A stretch of 26,200 nucleotides of DNA from Asanoa sp040654855 (GCF_040654855.1 NZ_JBFAIU010000076.1:1-26200), one strand, 5' to 3'; numbered from the stretch's first letter, positions 1 to 7,500 are shown. Made by a program: numbers and translations. The notes: a model not told the origin generated them from the sequence alone.

Positions 1-777
1 CGGGGTGTCGGCCAGCGCGCCGGCCGCGATGCCCTCGTCGACCTTCGCCTCGAACGCGGCCGCGGGCTCCGGAACGTCCTGGGCGACCAGGGCGTCCCGG
101 TAGCCGGCCGCGGTCAGGTCGCGGTAGGTCACCGGGTCGCCGGACAGGTCGCTGACGAGGTCGGCCAGCTCCGCCTTGGTGAAGGCGCTGTCGCCGGCCA
201 GCTCGTAGACGCTGTTCTCGTGACCCTCGCCGGCCAGCACCGCGGCCGCCGCGGCGGCGTAGTCGGCCCGCGGCGCCGAGGCGATCCGGCCGCCGCCCGA
301 GGCGCCGATCACCTCGCCCGTCACCGCCGCCCGCCGGGCGACCGGGATGTAGACCTCGCTGTACCAGTTGTTGCGCAGGAAGCTGTACGGAATGCCGCTC
401 TCGGCGATGTAGCGCTCGGTCCGCTCGTGGTCCGGCACCGGGATCGGGGTGTCGTCGGCATGCGCGACGCTGGTGTACGCGAGGAAGCCGGCGCCCGTCG
501 CCCGCGCGGCGTCCACCGCGGCCCGGTGCTGGCGCAGCCGAACCCCCGGCACCGGACCCGAGATCAACAGCACCCGGTCGGCGCCGTCGAACGCGGTGCG
601 CAGCGTCATCGGCCGGTCGAAGTCGGCCAGCCGCACGTCGATGCCGCGGTCGGCCAGGTCGTTGACCCTCTCCGGGCTGTGCGCGGCCGCCACCACCTGA
701 GCCGCCGGCACCCGCAGCAGCAGTTCGTCGATCACCATCCGGCCCAGCACACCGGACGCACCGGTAACGACGATCAT
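1..777 (-). CDS. QorB/NmrA-like NAD(P)H:quinone oxidoreductase (3' end outside window)
   Basis: An atypical short-chain dehydrogenase of the NmrA/QorB type, a soluble enzyme expected to reduce quinones with NAD(P)H. The reading frame is open for 259 codons from ATG 777 to the window edge, so the C-terminus is missing. The N-terminus reads MIVVTGASGVLG, the GxxGxxG dinucleotide-binding loop (G6, G9, G12). Around residues 100-140 come the family-typical YTSVAHAD and HxxTExxIxxSGIPYSFLRNNWY segments, the latter being the usual QorB/YtfG signature. The ATG is preceded by a G-rich run (GGGGGG, about 6 bases upstream) that can act as ribosome binding site. It is transcribed divergently from the large secreted protein at 1012. 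Substrate specificity cannot be read from sequence; an NmrA-type redox sensor is the alternative. Confidence 0.85.
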   Translation of the reverse strand, partial: MIVVTGASGVLGRMVIDELLLRVPAAQVVAAAHSPERVNDLADRGIDVRLADFDRPMTLRTAFDGADRVLLISGPVPGVRLRQHRAAVDAARATGAGFLAYTSVAHADDTPIPVPDHERTERYIAESGIPYSFLRNNWYSEVYIPVARRAAVTGEVIGASGGGRIASAPRADYAAAAAAVLAGEGHENSVYELAGDSAFTKAELADLVSDLSGDPVTYRDLTAAGYRDALVAQDVPEPAAAFEAKVDEGIAAGALADTP

Positions 778-924
778 GACGTTCCCCCCGTACGACGTCG
801 TTCTTCGCACAACGGTAGCCCTCGGTAACGGCCGCCGTCGGCACCGACGACCCTTTCGGTGGCTTCGGTGCTACTTCTGCTCGGTTGGACGGAAGTTCTG
901 TCGCATCGAAGTTTAGATATGGAC

Positions 925-984
925 AGGTGACCCGGAAGACCCCTACCGTGTGCGCACGTGGTGACGCTTGTCGATGGGTCACCT
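925..984. promoter_or_regulatory. Inverted repeat in divergent intergenic region, candidate operator
   Basis: A perfect 9-bp inverted repeat, AGGTGACCC (925-933) and GGGTCACCT (976-984), lies in the 234-bp region between the divergent genes starting at 777 and 1012. An unusually AT-rich patch (about 906-922) lies just before it, a plausible promoter zone for the plus-strand gene. A short direct repeat, CCCTACCGT/CCTCTACCGT, also falls within about 65 bp. No protein can be assigned to the site. Confidence 0.35.
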
Positions 985-1011
985 CGGTCCCTCTACCGTC
1001 CCGGAGGAACC

Positions 1012-4000
1012 ATGAGATCCCGGTTATCCCCACTGTCCTGGTTCGCGGCGGCCGGCCTGCTGGTCGGCGGGCTGCTGGTCGCGCCGGCGCCGGCGAACGC
1101 CGCCGTCGCGCCGCCGCCGCAGGAGCCCGGTGTCACCCTGCGGGTCTTCGACACGCAGGTGCCGCTCAGCGAGATCTGCGACCTCAAACCCGGCCAGACG
1201 CCCAATGTGGACAAGCTGATGCCCACGATCAACTGGACGTCGACCGCCGACTTCGGCGGGTTCAGCGACAACTTCTCCACGCAGGTGATCGGCAACATCA
1301 ACATCGCCACCGCCGGTTCGTACACGTTCCGGCTGACCAGCGACGACGGCTCCCGCATGCTGATCGACAACAGCCTGGTGATCGACCACGACGGCCTGCA
1401 CGGCGCCCAGCCGCCGAAGGAGGGCACCGTCACCCTCAGCACCGGCTACCACTCGCTGCTGATCGAGCACTTCGAGCGGACCGTCGACCAGCAGATCACG
1501 CTCGACTGGCGCACGCCCGGATCCTCGTCGTTCGTCCTGGTCCCCAACAGCGTGCTCTCCACGGACGCCGGCGTCGTGCGCGTCACCTCGCCGGGCCGCA
1601 AGGAATGCGAGGGCATCACGGACTCACCCGGCGACGGCCTGCCGCTGAACGCCGTGCACCCGAACTACACGCTGACCAACCTGCGGCCGAGCGGCTTCCA
1701 GCCGCAGGTGTCCGCAATGGACTGGCTGCCCGACGGCCGGCTCGCGATCACCACGTGGGGCGGCAGCGAGACCGTGGCCGGCGAGGTCTACCTGCTGTCG
1801 AACGTGCAGAACGCGACCGCGCCGGCCCAGGTGACCTACCAGCGGATCGCGCAGGGGCTGCGGGAGCCGATGGGCATCAAGTACGTCGACGGGAAGCTCT
1901 ACGTCTCGGAGAAGCACCGGCTCGTGGAGCTCAACGACACCAACGGTGACGGGGTGACCGACAACTACCGGCAGGTCGCGACCTGGCCGTGGGGCGGCAA
2001 CTTCCACGAGTTCGCGTTCGGGCTGCTCTACCAGGCGCCGTACTTCTACCTGAACCTTTCCATCTCCATCAACTACGGCGGCGCGACCACGAACCCGCAG
2101 CCGGCGCCGAACCGCGGCACGACGATCCGGGTCGACAAGAACACGGGCGCCGTCCACTACGTCGCGGGCGGCCTGCGTACGCCCGACGGCATCGGTTGGG
2201 GTCCGGAGGGTGGCATCTTCGTCACCGACAACCAGGGTGACTGGCTGCCGTCGTCGAAGCTACTGCACATCAAACAGGACCGGTTCTTCAACCTCAACAT
2301 GAACCCGCCGGGGCCGTTCCAGAACCAGCCGGTGACGCAGCCCGTGCTGTGGATGCCGCAGAACGAGATCGCCAACTCGCCGAGCACGCCCGTGATGGTC
2401 TCTTCCGGACCCTTCGCCGGACAGATGCTGATCGGTGACGTGACCTACGGCGGCCTGCAGCGGGCGTACCTGGAGAAGGTCAACGGTGAGTACCAGGGCG
2501 CGCTGTTCCGGCACACGCAGGGCCTGGAGATGGGCGTGCTGCGCACGTCGATCGGCCCGAACGGCGCCATCTACGTCGGCGGCCTCGGCGCGGACGGCAA
2601 CTGGGGCCAGGAGGGCAAGCTGAAGTACGGGCTGCAGAAGCTGACCCCGAACGGCGGCAACGCGTTCGACATCCTCGCGATGCGGGCGATCACCGGCGGG
2701 TTCGAGCTCGAGTACACGCAGCCGGTGTCGGCGGCGACCATCGCCTCCCTGGCCACGACGTACACGGTCAAGCAGTGGCGGTACGTGCCGACACAGAACT
2801 ACGGCGGCCCGAAGGTCGACGAGCAGACGCTGTCGGTCGCCTCGGCCGTCGCGTCGGCCGACGGCCGCAAGGTGACGCTGAAGGTCAACGGCCTGCAGGC
2901 GGGGCGCGTGGTGTACGTGCGGTCGCCGCGCCCGTTCACGGCGGCGAACGGCCAGGAGCTGTGGAGCACGGAGGCGTGGTACACGCTCAACGCGCTCGTG
3001 GGCGGCCCGCAACAGCCGGGCGGCGTGCTGGAGGCCGAGTCGGCGGTGCTGTCGGGTGGCGCCATCGTGGCGTCCGACCACCTGAACTACACCGGCTCGG
3101 GCTTCGTGGCGGGCTACGGCACACAGGGCGCGACGACCACCTTCTCCGTCTCGGCGGCGGCCGCCGGTGCGTACGACGTGAACCTGCGGTATTCCAACGG
3201 TCCCAACGGCGGGACCGGAACCAAGACCGTCTCGTTGTACGTCAACGGCACGAAGGTGCGCCAGGTCGGCCTGCCGTTCACCAACAACTGGGACACGTGG
3301 GCGACGAAGACGGACCCGGTCAACCTGAACGCGGGCGCGAACACCATCGCATACAAGGTGGACCCTGGTGACATCGGGCACGTGAACCTCGACCACATCA
3401 CGGTGACCGGCGGGCCGTCGGTCAACCTGGCGCTCAACAAGCCGGCCACATCGGACAGCGCGTGCGCGTCGAACGAAGGCCCGGCGAAGGCGGTCAACGG
3501 CAGCGTCACCGGTGGCAACACCGACAAGTGGTGCTCGCTCGGCTCGTCGAAGTGGATGCAGGTCGACCTCGGCGCGGCCACGTCGGTGAACCGGGTCGTG
3601 CTCAAGCACGCGGCCGCCGGAGGCGAGAACGCGGCGTGGAACACGCGGGACTTCAACCTGCAGGTCTCGACGAACGGCACGTCATGGTCCACAGTGGCCA
3701 CGGTGACGGGCAACACGGCTTCGACGACGACGCACACGTTCACCGCGGTGCAGGCCCGCTACGTGCGGCTGAACGTGCAGACACCGACCAGCTCCGGCGA
3801 CGGCGCGGCCCGGATCTACGAGCTGGAGGTGTACGGCGGCTCGGGCGGCCCGGCCCGCACGGTCCTCTTCGACGGCACCGCGGCGTCGATGACGGCGAAC
3901 TGGCAGCACACGGACGGCCGCAACCCGACGTGGACGATCACGGGCGGCGGCATGCAGGTCAACGGCGGCGACATCCGGACGCGGCAGAGCTACGGCGACT

Positions 4001-4434
4001 ACAAGCTGCACGTGGAGTTCTGGCTCCCGTTGTACGGTCCGGAGGTGACGGGCCAGGCCCGGGCCAACAGCGGCGTGTATCAACAGGACCGCTATGAGCT
4101 GCAGGTCCTGGACTCGTTCGGCGACACGTCACTGGGCAACGACGAAGCGGCGGCGATCTACCAGAAGAAGGCCGCGGACGTGAACGCGGCGACGGCACCG
4201 GAGACGTGGCAGACGTACGAGATCACGTTCCGGGCGGCCCGGTTCAACGGCTCCACGAAGACCGAGGACGCGCGGATGACGGTGGTCTGGAACGGGGTGA
4301 CGGTGCACAACAACGTGGCCGTCAACGGCCCGACGGGTGGGGGAGCGGCGGAGGCGAACACTCCGGGCCCGATCCGCCTACAGGACCACACGAACCCGGT
4401 CCGCTACCGCAACATCTGGATCGAACCGGCGTAA
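1012..4434 (+). CDS. Secreted multidomain carbohydrate-active protein (PA14, beta-propeller, CBM6/35, F5/8C, DUF1080)
   Basis: A secreted protein of 1140 aa. ATG 1012 is chosen because a GGAGG ribosome binding site (1003-1007) precedes it and a signal peptide follows at once (basic MRSR, hydrophobic core, likely cleavage after APANA, residue 30). Domains in order: PA14 (about 41-180), a sorbosone/glucose-dehydrogenase-like beta-propeller (about 230-560, with DWLPDGRLAITTW and the ending IGPNGAIYVGGLGADGNW), an Ig-like segment (about 562-662), a CBM6/CBM35 module starting LEAESA (about 672-800), an F5/8 type C/CBM32 module starting NLALNKPA (about 804-942), and a C-terminal 3-keto-disaccharide hydrolase-like (DUF1080) lamG fold (about 949-1140). 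The two binding modules imply attachment to polysaccharide or glycan. The likely role is oxidation or hydrolysis of an extracellular sugar polymer, but the substrate is not visible. It ends at the hairpin at 4443. Confidence 0.9.
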   Translation: MRSRLSPLSWFAAAGLLVGGLLVAPAPANAAVAPPPQEPGVTLRVFDTQVPLSEICDLKPGQTPNVDKLMPTINWTSTADFGGFSDNFSTQVIGNINIATAGSYTFRLTSDDGSRMLIDNSLVIDHDGLHGAQPPKEGTVTLSTGYHSLLIEHFERTVDQQITLDWRTPGSSSFVLVPNSVLSTDAGVVRVTSPGRKECEGITDSPGDGLPLNAVHPNYTLTNLRPSGFQPQVSAMDWLPDGRLAITTWGGSETVAGEVYLLSNVQNATAPAQVTYQRIAQGLREPMGIKYVDGKLYVSEKHRLVELNDTNGDGVTDNYRQVATWPWGGNFHEFAFGLLYQAPYFYLNLSISINYGGATTNPQPAPNRGTTIRVDKNTGAVHYVAGGLRTPDGIGWGPEGGIFVTDNQGDWLPSSKLLHIKQDRFFNLNMNPPGPFQNQPVTQPVLWMPQNEIANSPSTPVMVSSGPFAGQMLIGDVTYGGLQRAYLEKVNGEYQGALFRHTQGLEMGVLRTSIGPNGAIYVGGLGADGNWGQEGKLKYGLQKLTPNGGNAFDILAMRAITGGFELEYTQPVSAATIASLATTYTVKQWRYVPTQNYGGPKVDEQTLSVASAVASADGRKVTLKVNGLQAGRVVYVRSPRPFTAANGQELWSTEAWYTLNALVGGPQQPGGVLEAESAVLSGGAIVASDHLNYTGSGFVAGYGTQGATTTFSVSAAAAGAYDVNLRYSNGPNGGTGTKTVSLYVNGTKVRQVGLPFTNNWDTWATKTDPVNLNAGANTIAYKVDPGDIGHVNLDHITVTGGPSVNLALNKPATSDSACASNEGPAKAVNGSVTGGNTDKWCSLGSSKWMQVDLGAATSVNRVVLKHAAAGGENAAWNTRDFNLQVSTNGTSWSTVATVTGNTASTTTHTFTAVQARYVRLNVQTPTSSGDGAARIYELEVYGGSGGPARTVLFDGTAASMTANWQHTDGRNPTWTITGGGMQVNGGDIRTRQSYGDYKLHVEFWLPLYGPEVTGQARANSGVYQQDRYELQVLDSFGDTSLGNDEAAAIYQKKAADVNAATAPETWQTYEITFRAARFNGSTKTEDARMTVVWNGVTVHNNVAVNGPTGGGAAEANTPGPIRLQDHTNPVRYRNIWIEPA

Positions 4435-4442
4435 CCGACCGT

Positions 4443-4472
4443 CGGGCGCCAGGTCACCCGGCCTGGCGCCCG
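4443..4472. terminator. Bidirectional hairpin terminator between convergent genes
   Basis: A perfect 11-bp stem, CGGGCGCCAGG (4443-4453) and CCTGGCGCCCG (4462-4472), with an 8-base loop. It begins 9 bases after the TAA of the secreted protein and overlaps the last codons of the convergent small gene, whose stop codon lies in the loop. There is no U-tract, as is common for actinobacterial terminators. Confidence 0.65.
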
Positions 4473-4702
4473 GCCTCCAACAGGCGGGCTACGAGAGCCT
4501 CGGGGACGGCGACCAGCACCTCGTCGGCCGCCAGCGCGATGCCGGCGGCCGCGGGATCCACCGCCCGCCCCTGCACCACGTAGGTGCCGTCGCCGGCGCG
4601 GTAGATCGTCGGACAGCTTCCACCGCCACACGCCAACGTTGCGACGGTCGCCAGCTCGGTCTTCTCCGGATCGGGGGGAGGTGACTTCGCGTGTCCAGTC
4701 AT
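4454..4702 (-). CDS. Small Cys-motif (CxGGSCPTIY) protein, copy B
   Basis: An 82-aa hypothetical protein and the last gene of a three-gene minus-strand unit, 46 bases after the XRE/DUF5753 regulator. Its core is C25-x4-C30 followed by PTIY and GT-x-VVQG. This core matches the protein at 5662-5874 at 16 of 21 aligned positions, so the two are paralogs flanking the regulator. A hydrophobic/acidic C-terminal half follows (EVLVAVPEAL, about 61-70). There is no signal peptide or membrane segment. ATG 4702 is the first start giving the paralog-like length; no clear Shine-Dalgarno precedes it. DUF5753 regulators are usually paired with DUF397 or similar small proteins of this size, so a partner or antagonist role is the natural inference. 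The function is unproven, and the Cys pair could bind metal or be redox-active. Confidence 0.75.
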   Translation of the reverse strand: MTGHAKSPPPDPEKTELATVATLACGGGSCPTIYRAGDGTYVVQGRAVDPAAAGIALAADEVLVAVPEALVARLLEAGRQAG

Positions 4703-4748
4703 GTTCTGACGGTAGGAGCACACCCGCGAGGCCGGCAAGAGTGGCGTT

Positions 4749-5624
4749 TCAGCGGCCGTGTCGCATCGCCCGCAGGTAGCGGTCCATGTGCCGGTCGAGC
4801 AGCGGGTCGATGTCCGTGATCGCCGCCTCCGTGAGCGCGTCGAAGGCCTGCCGGTAAGCCGCGGTGTCCCGCTTTCCGCCCGTCGATATCGACGTGTTGA
4901 GCAGGTCGATGATGACGACGTCGTCGTCGACCAACACGAAGCCACTCATCGGGAGGATCCGTACGTCGGAGTCGGTCGGAAGCAGCCCGACGGTGACGTT
5001 CTCCTGCTTGGCGACCTCGCGCAGCCGTTGGATCTGCGCCGGCATGTATTCGGGCGCGCACACCCGGCTCTCGAGGACCGCCTCCATGATCAGGAAATGG
5101 AAGCGTCGCTCCGGGTAGGTGAGGATCTCCTGGCGGGCCATCCGCGCCGCCACGGCTTCGGCCACAACGGCGTGGGCGGCGGCGTCGAGCGGAGTGATCA
5201 CGTGTTGGTAGCTGGTGAGCACCGCGCGGGCGTACTCACTCGTCTGTAACAGGCCAGGGACCACCGTCGGTTGGAACACCCGCAGTTCGGTGAGTCGGGC
5301 CTCGATCTCGCCCATGTCTTGTTGGCGTCCGGGGAGCGACACGGTGAACGCCCGCCAGTCGGTCATCATGTTCTGCGCGTGCTCGGCGCGCGCCACGAGA
5401 TGGCGCACGAGTTCGTCGGGCGCGTCCAGGGCCCGCGCCACGCGCTCGATGTCGGCGGGGTCGGGCAGGCCCACACCGTTCTCCAGCCGCGAGATCTTCG
5501 GCTGGCTCATGCCCACGAGCTTGCCCAGCTCACGGCCGGTCAGGTTCTTTGCCCGGCGTAGGCGGGCCAGGGTCGGGCCGAGCGAGTCGTCCGAGTCGAA
5601 GTGAGCGCCATGCGTAGGGGACAC
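4749..5624 (-). CDS. XRE-family HTH regulator with DUF5753 (Scr1-like) domain
   Basis: A DNA-binding regulator of 291 aa. The helix-turn-helix is at about 15-72 (LGKLVGMSQPKISRLENG is the recognition region). The DUF5753 effector domain fills the rest (about 95-275), with the hallmark PGLLQTSEYARA, a central ERRFHFLIMEAVLESRV and the late VDDDVVIIDLLNT. The start is GTG 5624: AAGGGAG lies about 8 bases upstream, and the HTH begins at the usual distance. An ATG at 5684 would add a basic tail lacking homology and overlap the upstream gene. It is flanked by two paralogous small Cys-motif genes (37 bases upstream, 46 downstream), forming one operon. The family is widespread in actinomycetes, is often called Scr1-like antitoxin-type regulators and controls small partner genes. 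Autoregulation through the repeats at 5900 and 6091 is an inference. Confidence 0.9.
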   Translation of the reverse strand: MSPTHGAHFDSDDSLGPTLARLRRAKNLTGRELGKLVGMSQPKISRLENGVGLPDPADIERVARALDAPDELVRHLVARAEHAQNMMTDWRAFTVSLPGRQQDMGEIEARLTELRVFQPTVVPGLLQTSEYARAVLTSYQHVITPLDAAAHAVVAEAVAARMARQEILTYPERRFHFLIMEAVLESRVCAPEYMPAQIQRLREVAKQENVTVGLLPTDSDVRILPMSGFVLVDDDVVIIDLLNTSISTGGKRDTAAYRQAFDALTEAAITDIDPLLDRHMDRYLRAMRHGR

Positions 5625-5661
5625 AGAGCGCTCCCTTCTCCGTGGTGGACGCGAAGCCGGT

Positions 5662-5874
5662 TCACGACATCGCGCGGGCGGCACTCCTCAGGACCTCGAC
5701 GGGAATCTCGACGAGCTGCTCACCGGCGGGAACGGCCACGCCCGACGCTTCGGCCGGGACCGTGTATCCCTGCACGACGATCGTGCCGCGACCGCTCTCG
5801 TAAATGGTCGGGCAGCTGCCGCCCGTGCAACCGGTGGTGGAAATGACCCGCAGGTCAAGCTCGCTCATAGGCAT
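5662..5874 (-). CDS. Small Cys-motif (CxGGSCPTIY) protein, copy A
   Basis: A 70-aa hypothetical protein, the first gene of the three-gene unit. It has the same core as the protein at 4454-4702: C16-x4-C21, then PTIY and GT-x-VVQG, followed by an acidic C-terminal half (GEQLVEIPVEVL, about 51-62). The start is uncertain. ATG 5874 and ATG 5868 are two codons apart, and ATG 5895 is also in frame; none has a good Shine-Dalgarno. A repeat (5900-5917) ends just upstream, and on the coding strand it carries a TTGACT hexamer, so a promoter here is plausible. I recognise the family as common next to DUF5753 regulators but know of no established function. Confidence 0.75.
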   Translation of the reverse strand: MPMSELDLRVISTTGCTGGSCPTIYESGRGTIVVQGYTVPAEASGVAVPAGEQLVEIPVEVLRSAARAMS

Positions 5875-5899
5875 ATTCACTTGCCGGAGTCTCATTCAA

Positions 5900-5917
5900 G
5901 ATCATCGGATAGTCAAT
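5900..5917 (+). repeat. Direct-repeat copy 1, candidate regulator site
   Basis: GATCATCGGATAGTCAAT recurs at 6091-6107 with one base deleted and one substitution. This copy lies about 26 bases upstream of the start of the small Cys-motif gene at 5874 (minus). On that strand it includes TTGACT, a possible -35 element. The 8 bases before it (CATTCAAG, 5893-5900) are the reverse complement of CTTGAATG at 6081-6088, just before copy 2. Confidence 0.45.
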
Positions 5918-6014
5918 CGCCCGCGCCGACCGATTCGCCCGTTCGAGGTCCTATGTGGGATTGCTGGCGTGGAGACAGCGAACCGCTAGGCCGCGATATG
6001 GACGCTACCACTCA

Positions 6015-6024
6015 GCCATATGGC
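6015..6024. promoter_or_regulatory. 10-bp perfect palindrome in divergent region
   Basis: GCCATATGGC is self-complementary and sits near the middle of the 274-bp AT-richer gap between the small Cys-motif gene (minus) and the small membrane-protein gene (plus). It could be an operator, but a palindrome this short can arise by chance. Confidence 0.25.
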
Positions 6025-6090
6025 ACTCTAGCCCCGTTTTGAGCAGTTGAATTCGCGCCTGGTGAATACGTGCATGTGACCTTGAATGTC

Positions 6091-6107
6091 GATCATGGAT
6101 AGTGAAT
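6091..6107 (+). repeat. Direct-repeat copy 2, candidate regulator site
   Basis: GATCATGGATAGTGAAT is the second copy of the element at 5900-5917. It lies about 41 bases upstream of the GTG start at 6149. It is overlapped by a second short direct repeat, GTGAATAC[G/C]TG, at 6062-6072 and 6102-6112, exactly 40 bp apart. Confidence 0.45.
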
Positions 6108-6148
6108 ACCTGAACGCTCGCTCGGCCCGACGGTGTGAGGTGATCATC

Positions 6149-6364
6149 GTGAGTCTTGCGGACCTGTGGACGTCGTTCGACGACTACCCCTATGTGTATC
6201 TGGCCGGCGCCGCGGTCGTGCTGCTGCTGGCGCTGCGAGCCGCGCGGCAGGCGCTGGTGCCGGTGGAGCCGCTTGTCCGGGCGTTGGCCGCCATCGTCGG
6301 CGTGGCGTTCGCCGCCGGGGTGGCGTTCGTGCTGGTGGTCGCCGTCGTCGTCAGCGGAAGCTGA
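6149..6364 (+). CDS. Small two-helix membrane protein
   Basis: A 71-aa protein of unknown function. GTG 6149 is preferred over the in-frame ATG 6086 because GAGGTGAT lies about 7 bases upstream and the ATG extension is polar and unconserved-looking. Two hydrophobic segments are visible at about 15-33 (YVYLAGAAVVLLLALRAA) and 44-68 (AAIVGVAFAAGVAFVLVVAVVV), joined by a short Arg-containing loop. It is followed after 8 bases by a second small membrane protein, so the two are probably co-transcribed. It is divergent from the XRE/DUF5753 unit and shares the repeated element with it. Confidence 0.6.
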   Translation: MSLADLWTSFDDYPYVYLAGAAVVLLLALRAARQALVPVEPLVRALAAIVGVAFAAGVAFVLVVAVVVSGS

Positions 6365-6372
6365 GCATCGCC

Positions 6373-6630
6373 ATGACGGACATCGCGATCATCGCCGCGG
6401 TGGCGGCGTTCGTCGGCGTCGTCGTGCTGGTCGAGTTGGCTTCGGCCGTGCTGCCGTTGGTCATCATTCTTGCCTGCGTACCGCCGCACGAGCGACCGGT
6501 CCTGCTCGAGCTGGTCGCGGCCACCGGCGGCGGGGGCCGGTTGCGGGTCTTCCGGACGCTCCGCCTTGTGGGTGCGACCCGCCGGAGTACCCCTTACACC
6601 CACACGCGGGACACCCGGGTGGGTCGCTGA
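6373..6630 (+). CDS. Small membrane protein with basic cytoplasmic tail
   Basis: An 85-aa hypothetical protein. ATG 6373 comes 8 bases after the stop of the preceding small membrane gene, so translation is probably coupled; the Shine-Dalgarno is weak. One long hydrophobic stretch (about 4-36, IAIIAAVAAFVGVVVLVELASAVLPLVIILACV) could form one or two helices. An Arg-rich tail follows (RLRVFRTLRLVGATRR). It is not a family I recognise. Pairing with the 71-aa membrane protein suggests a small membrane complex, which is inference. Confidence 0.55.
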   Translation: MTDIAIIAAVAAFVGVVVLVELASAVLPLVIILACVPPHERPVLLELVAATGGGGRLRVFRTLRLVGATRRSTPYTHTRDTRVGR

Positions 6631-6671
6631 GAGTCGGGGGGGGTGACGGATGCGAAATCCGTTCACTCGAT

Positions 6672-6712
6672 CGGGGGCAATCGATGGCAATTGCCGGATA
6701 CTGTTGCCCCCG
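6672..6712. promoter_or_regulatory. Nested palindromes over the methyltransferase promoter
   Basis: An outer perfect 9-bp inverted repeat, CGGGGGCAA (6672-6680) and TTGCCCCCG (6704-6712), encloses a perfect 10-bp palindrome, GGCAATTGCC (6686-6695). A -10-like TACTGT (6699-6704) lies 7 bases before GTG 6712, overlapping the right arm. The arrangement suits an operator covering the promoter of a leaderless gene. Confidence 0.5.
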
Positions 6713-7500
6713 TGCTGGGCGACAGATGGTCGGAACGGGACGCGTACGACGCCTACATGGGCCGGTGGAGCCGGCGCGTGGCGCCGCTGTTCGTGCGTTG
6801 GCTGACGGCGCCGGCGGGGCGGCGCTGGCTTGACGTGGGTTGCGGCACCGGGGCGTTGAGCGGTGCCGTGCTCGCCGCCACCGCGCCCACCCAAGTGACC
6901 GGTGTGGACAGTTCCCCGGCGTTCGTGACCGCGGCCGCCGACCGGGTCGGTGACCCCCGGGCGCTCTTCCGCGTCGCCGACGCGACCGCGCTGCCGCTGC
7001 CGGACGGCGTTTTCGACCTCGCGGTGAGCGGCCTGGCGCTCAACTTCGTCGCGGAACCGCGACGGGCGGTCGCCGAGATGACGCGGGTGACGGTGCCGGG
7101 CGGCACGGTCGCGGCGTACGTCTGGGACTACGGCGACGGCATGGAGATGCTGCGCTACTTCTGGTCCGCGGCGGCGAAGATCGACCCGACCGCACCGGAC
7201 GAGCTGGAACGGTTCGCCTCGGTCTGCCGCCCGGACCCGCTCCGTACACTGTGGATCGGCGCCGGCCTGTCCGGCGTGACGGTCGACGCGGTCTCGATCC
7301 CGACGGTCTTCACGGGTTTCGACGACTACTGGACCCCGTTCCTGGGCGGCCAGGGGCCGGCGCCGGGCTTCGTCGCCCACCTCGAGCCGAGCGACCGCAA
7401 CCGCCTGCGGGATCTGCTCCGCTCCCGACTGCCGGCGACCCCCGACGGCTCGATCCGCCTGACGGCCCGAGCCTGGACGATCCGCGGCACAGCCACGTGA
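6712..7500 (+). CDS. Class I SAM-dependent methyltransferase
   Basis: A soluble methyltransferase of 262 aa. The N-terminus SERDAYDAYMGRWSRRVAPLFVRWL is typical of a family of actinobacterial methyltransferases. It is followed by motif I, LDVGCGTGALSG, the SAM-binding acidic VDSSP, and motif ADATALPLPDGVFDLAVSGLALNF. GTG 6712 is preferred over GTG 6643: it starts close to the conserved WSERDAY segment and has TACTGT-N7-GTG, a leaderless-type promoter. The longer form would add 23 aa read through a palindrome-rich stretch. The substrate is unknown. The nearest neighbours, the small membrane genes, share no obvious pathway. Confidence 0.88.
   Translation: MLGDRWSERDAYDAYMGRWSRRVAPLFVRWLTAPAGRRWLDVGCGTGALSGAVLAATAPTQVTGVDSSPAFVTAAADRVGDPRALFRVADATALPLPDGVFDLAVSGLALNFVAEPRRAVAEMTRVTVPGGTVAAYVWDYGDGMEMLRYFWSAAAKIDPTAPDELERFASVCRPDPLRTLWIGAGLSGVTVDAVSIPTVFTGFDDYWTPFLGGQGPAPGFVAHLEPSDRNRLRDLLRSRLPATPDGSIRLTARAWTIRGTAT

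Noticed and set aside
969..974. TGTCGA hexamer upstream of the large secreted protein, resembling an ECF42 -35 element
   Set aside because: No CG[A/T]C lies 15-18 bases downstream; the nearest CGTC is 22 bases away. Probably chance.
2260..3609. Long minus-strand open frame (449 codons) inside the secreted protein gene
   Set aside because: Arg/Val/His-rich shadow translation opposite a clearly conserved multidomain gene; typical of high-GC DNA.
6636..6643. G8 run as a phase-variable tract before GTG 6643
   Set aside because: The supported methyltransferase start is 6712, so the run lies outside the coding region and is short for slippage control.
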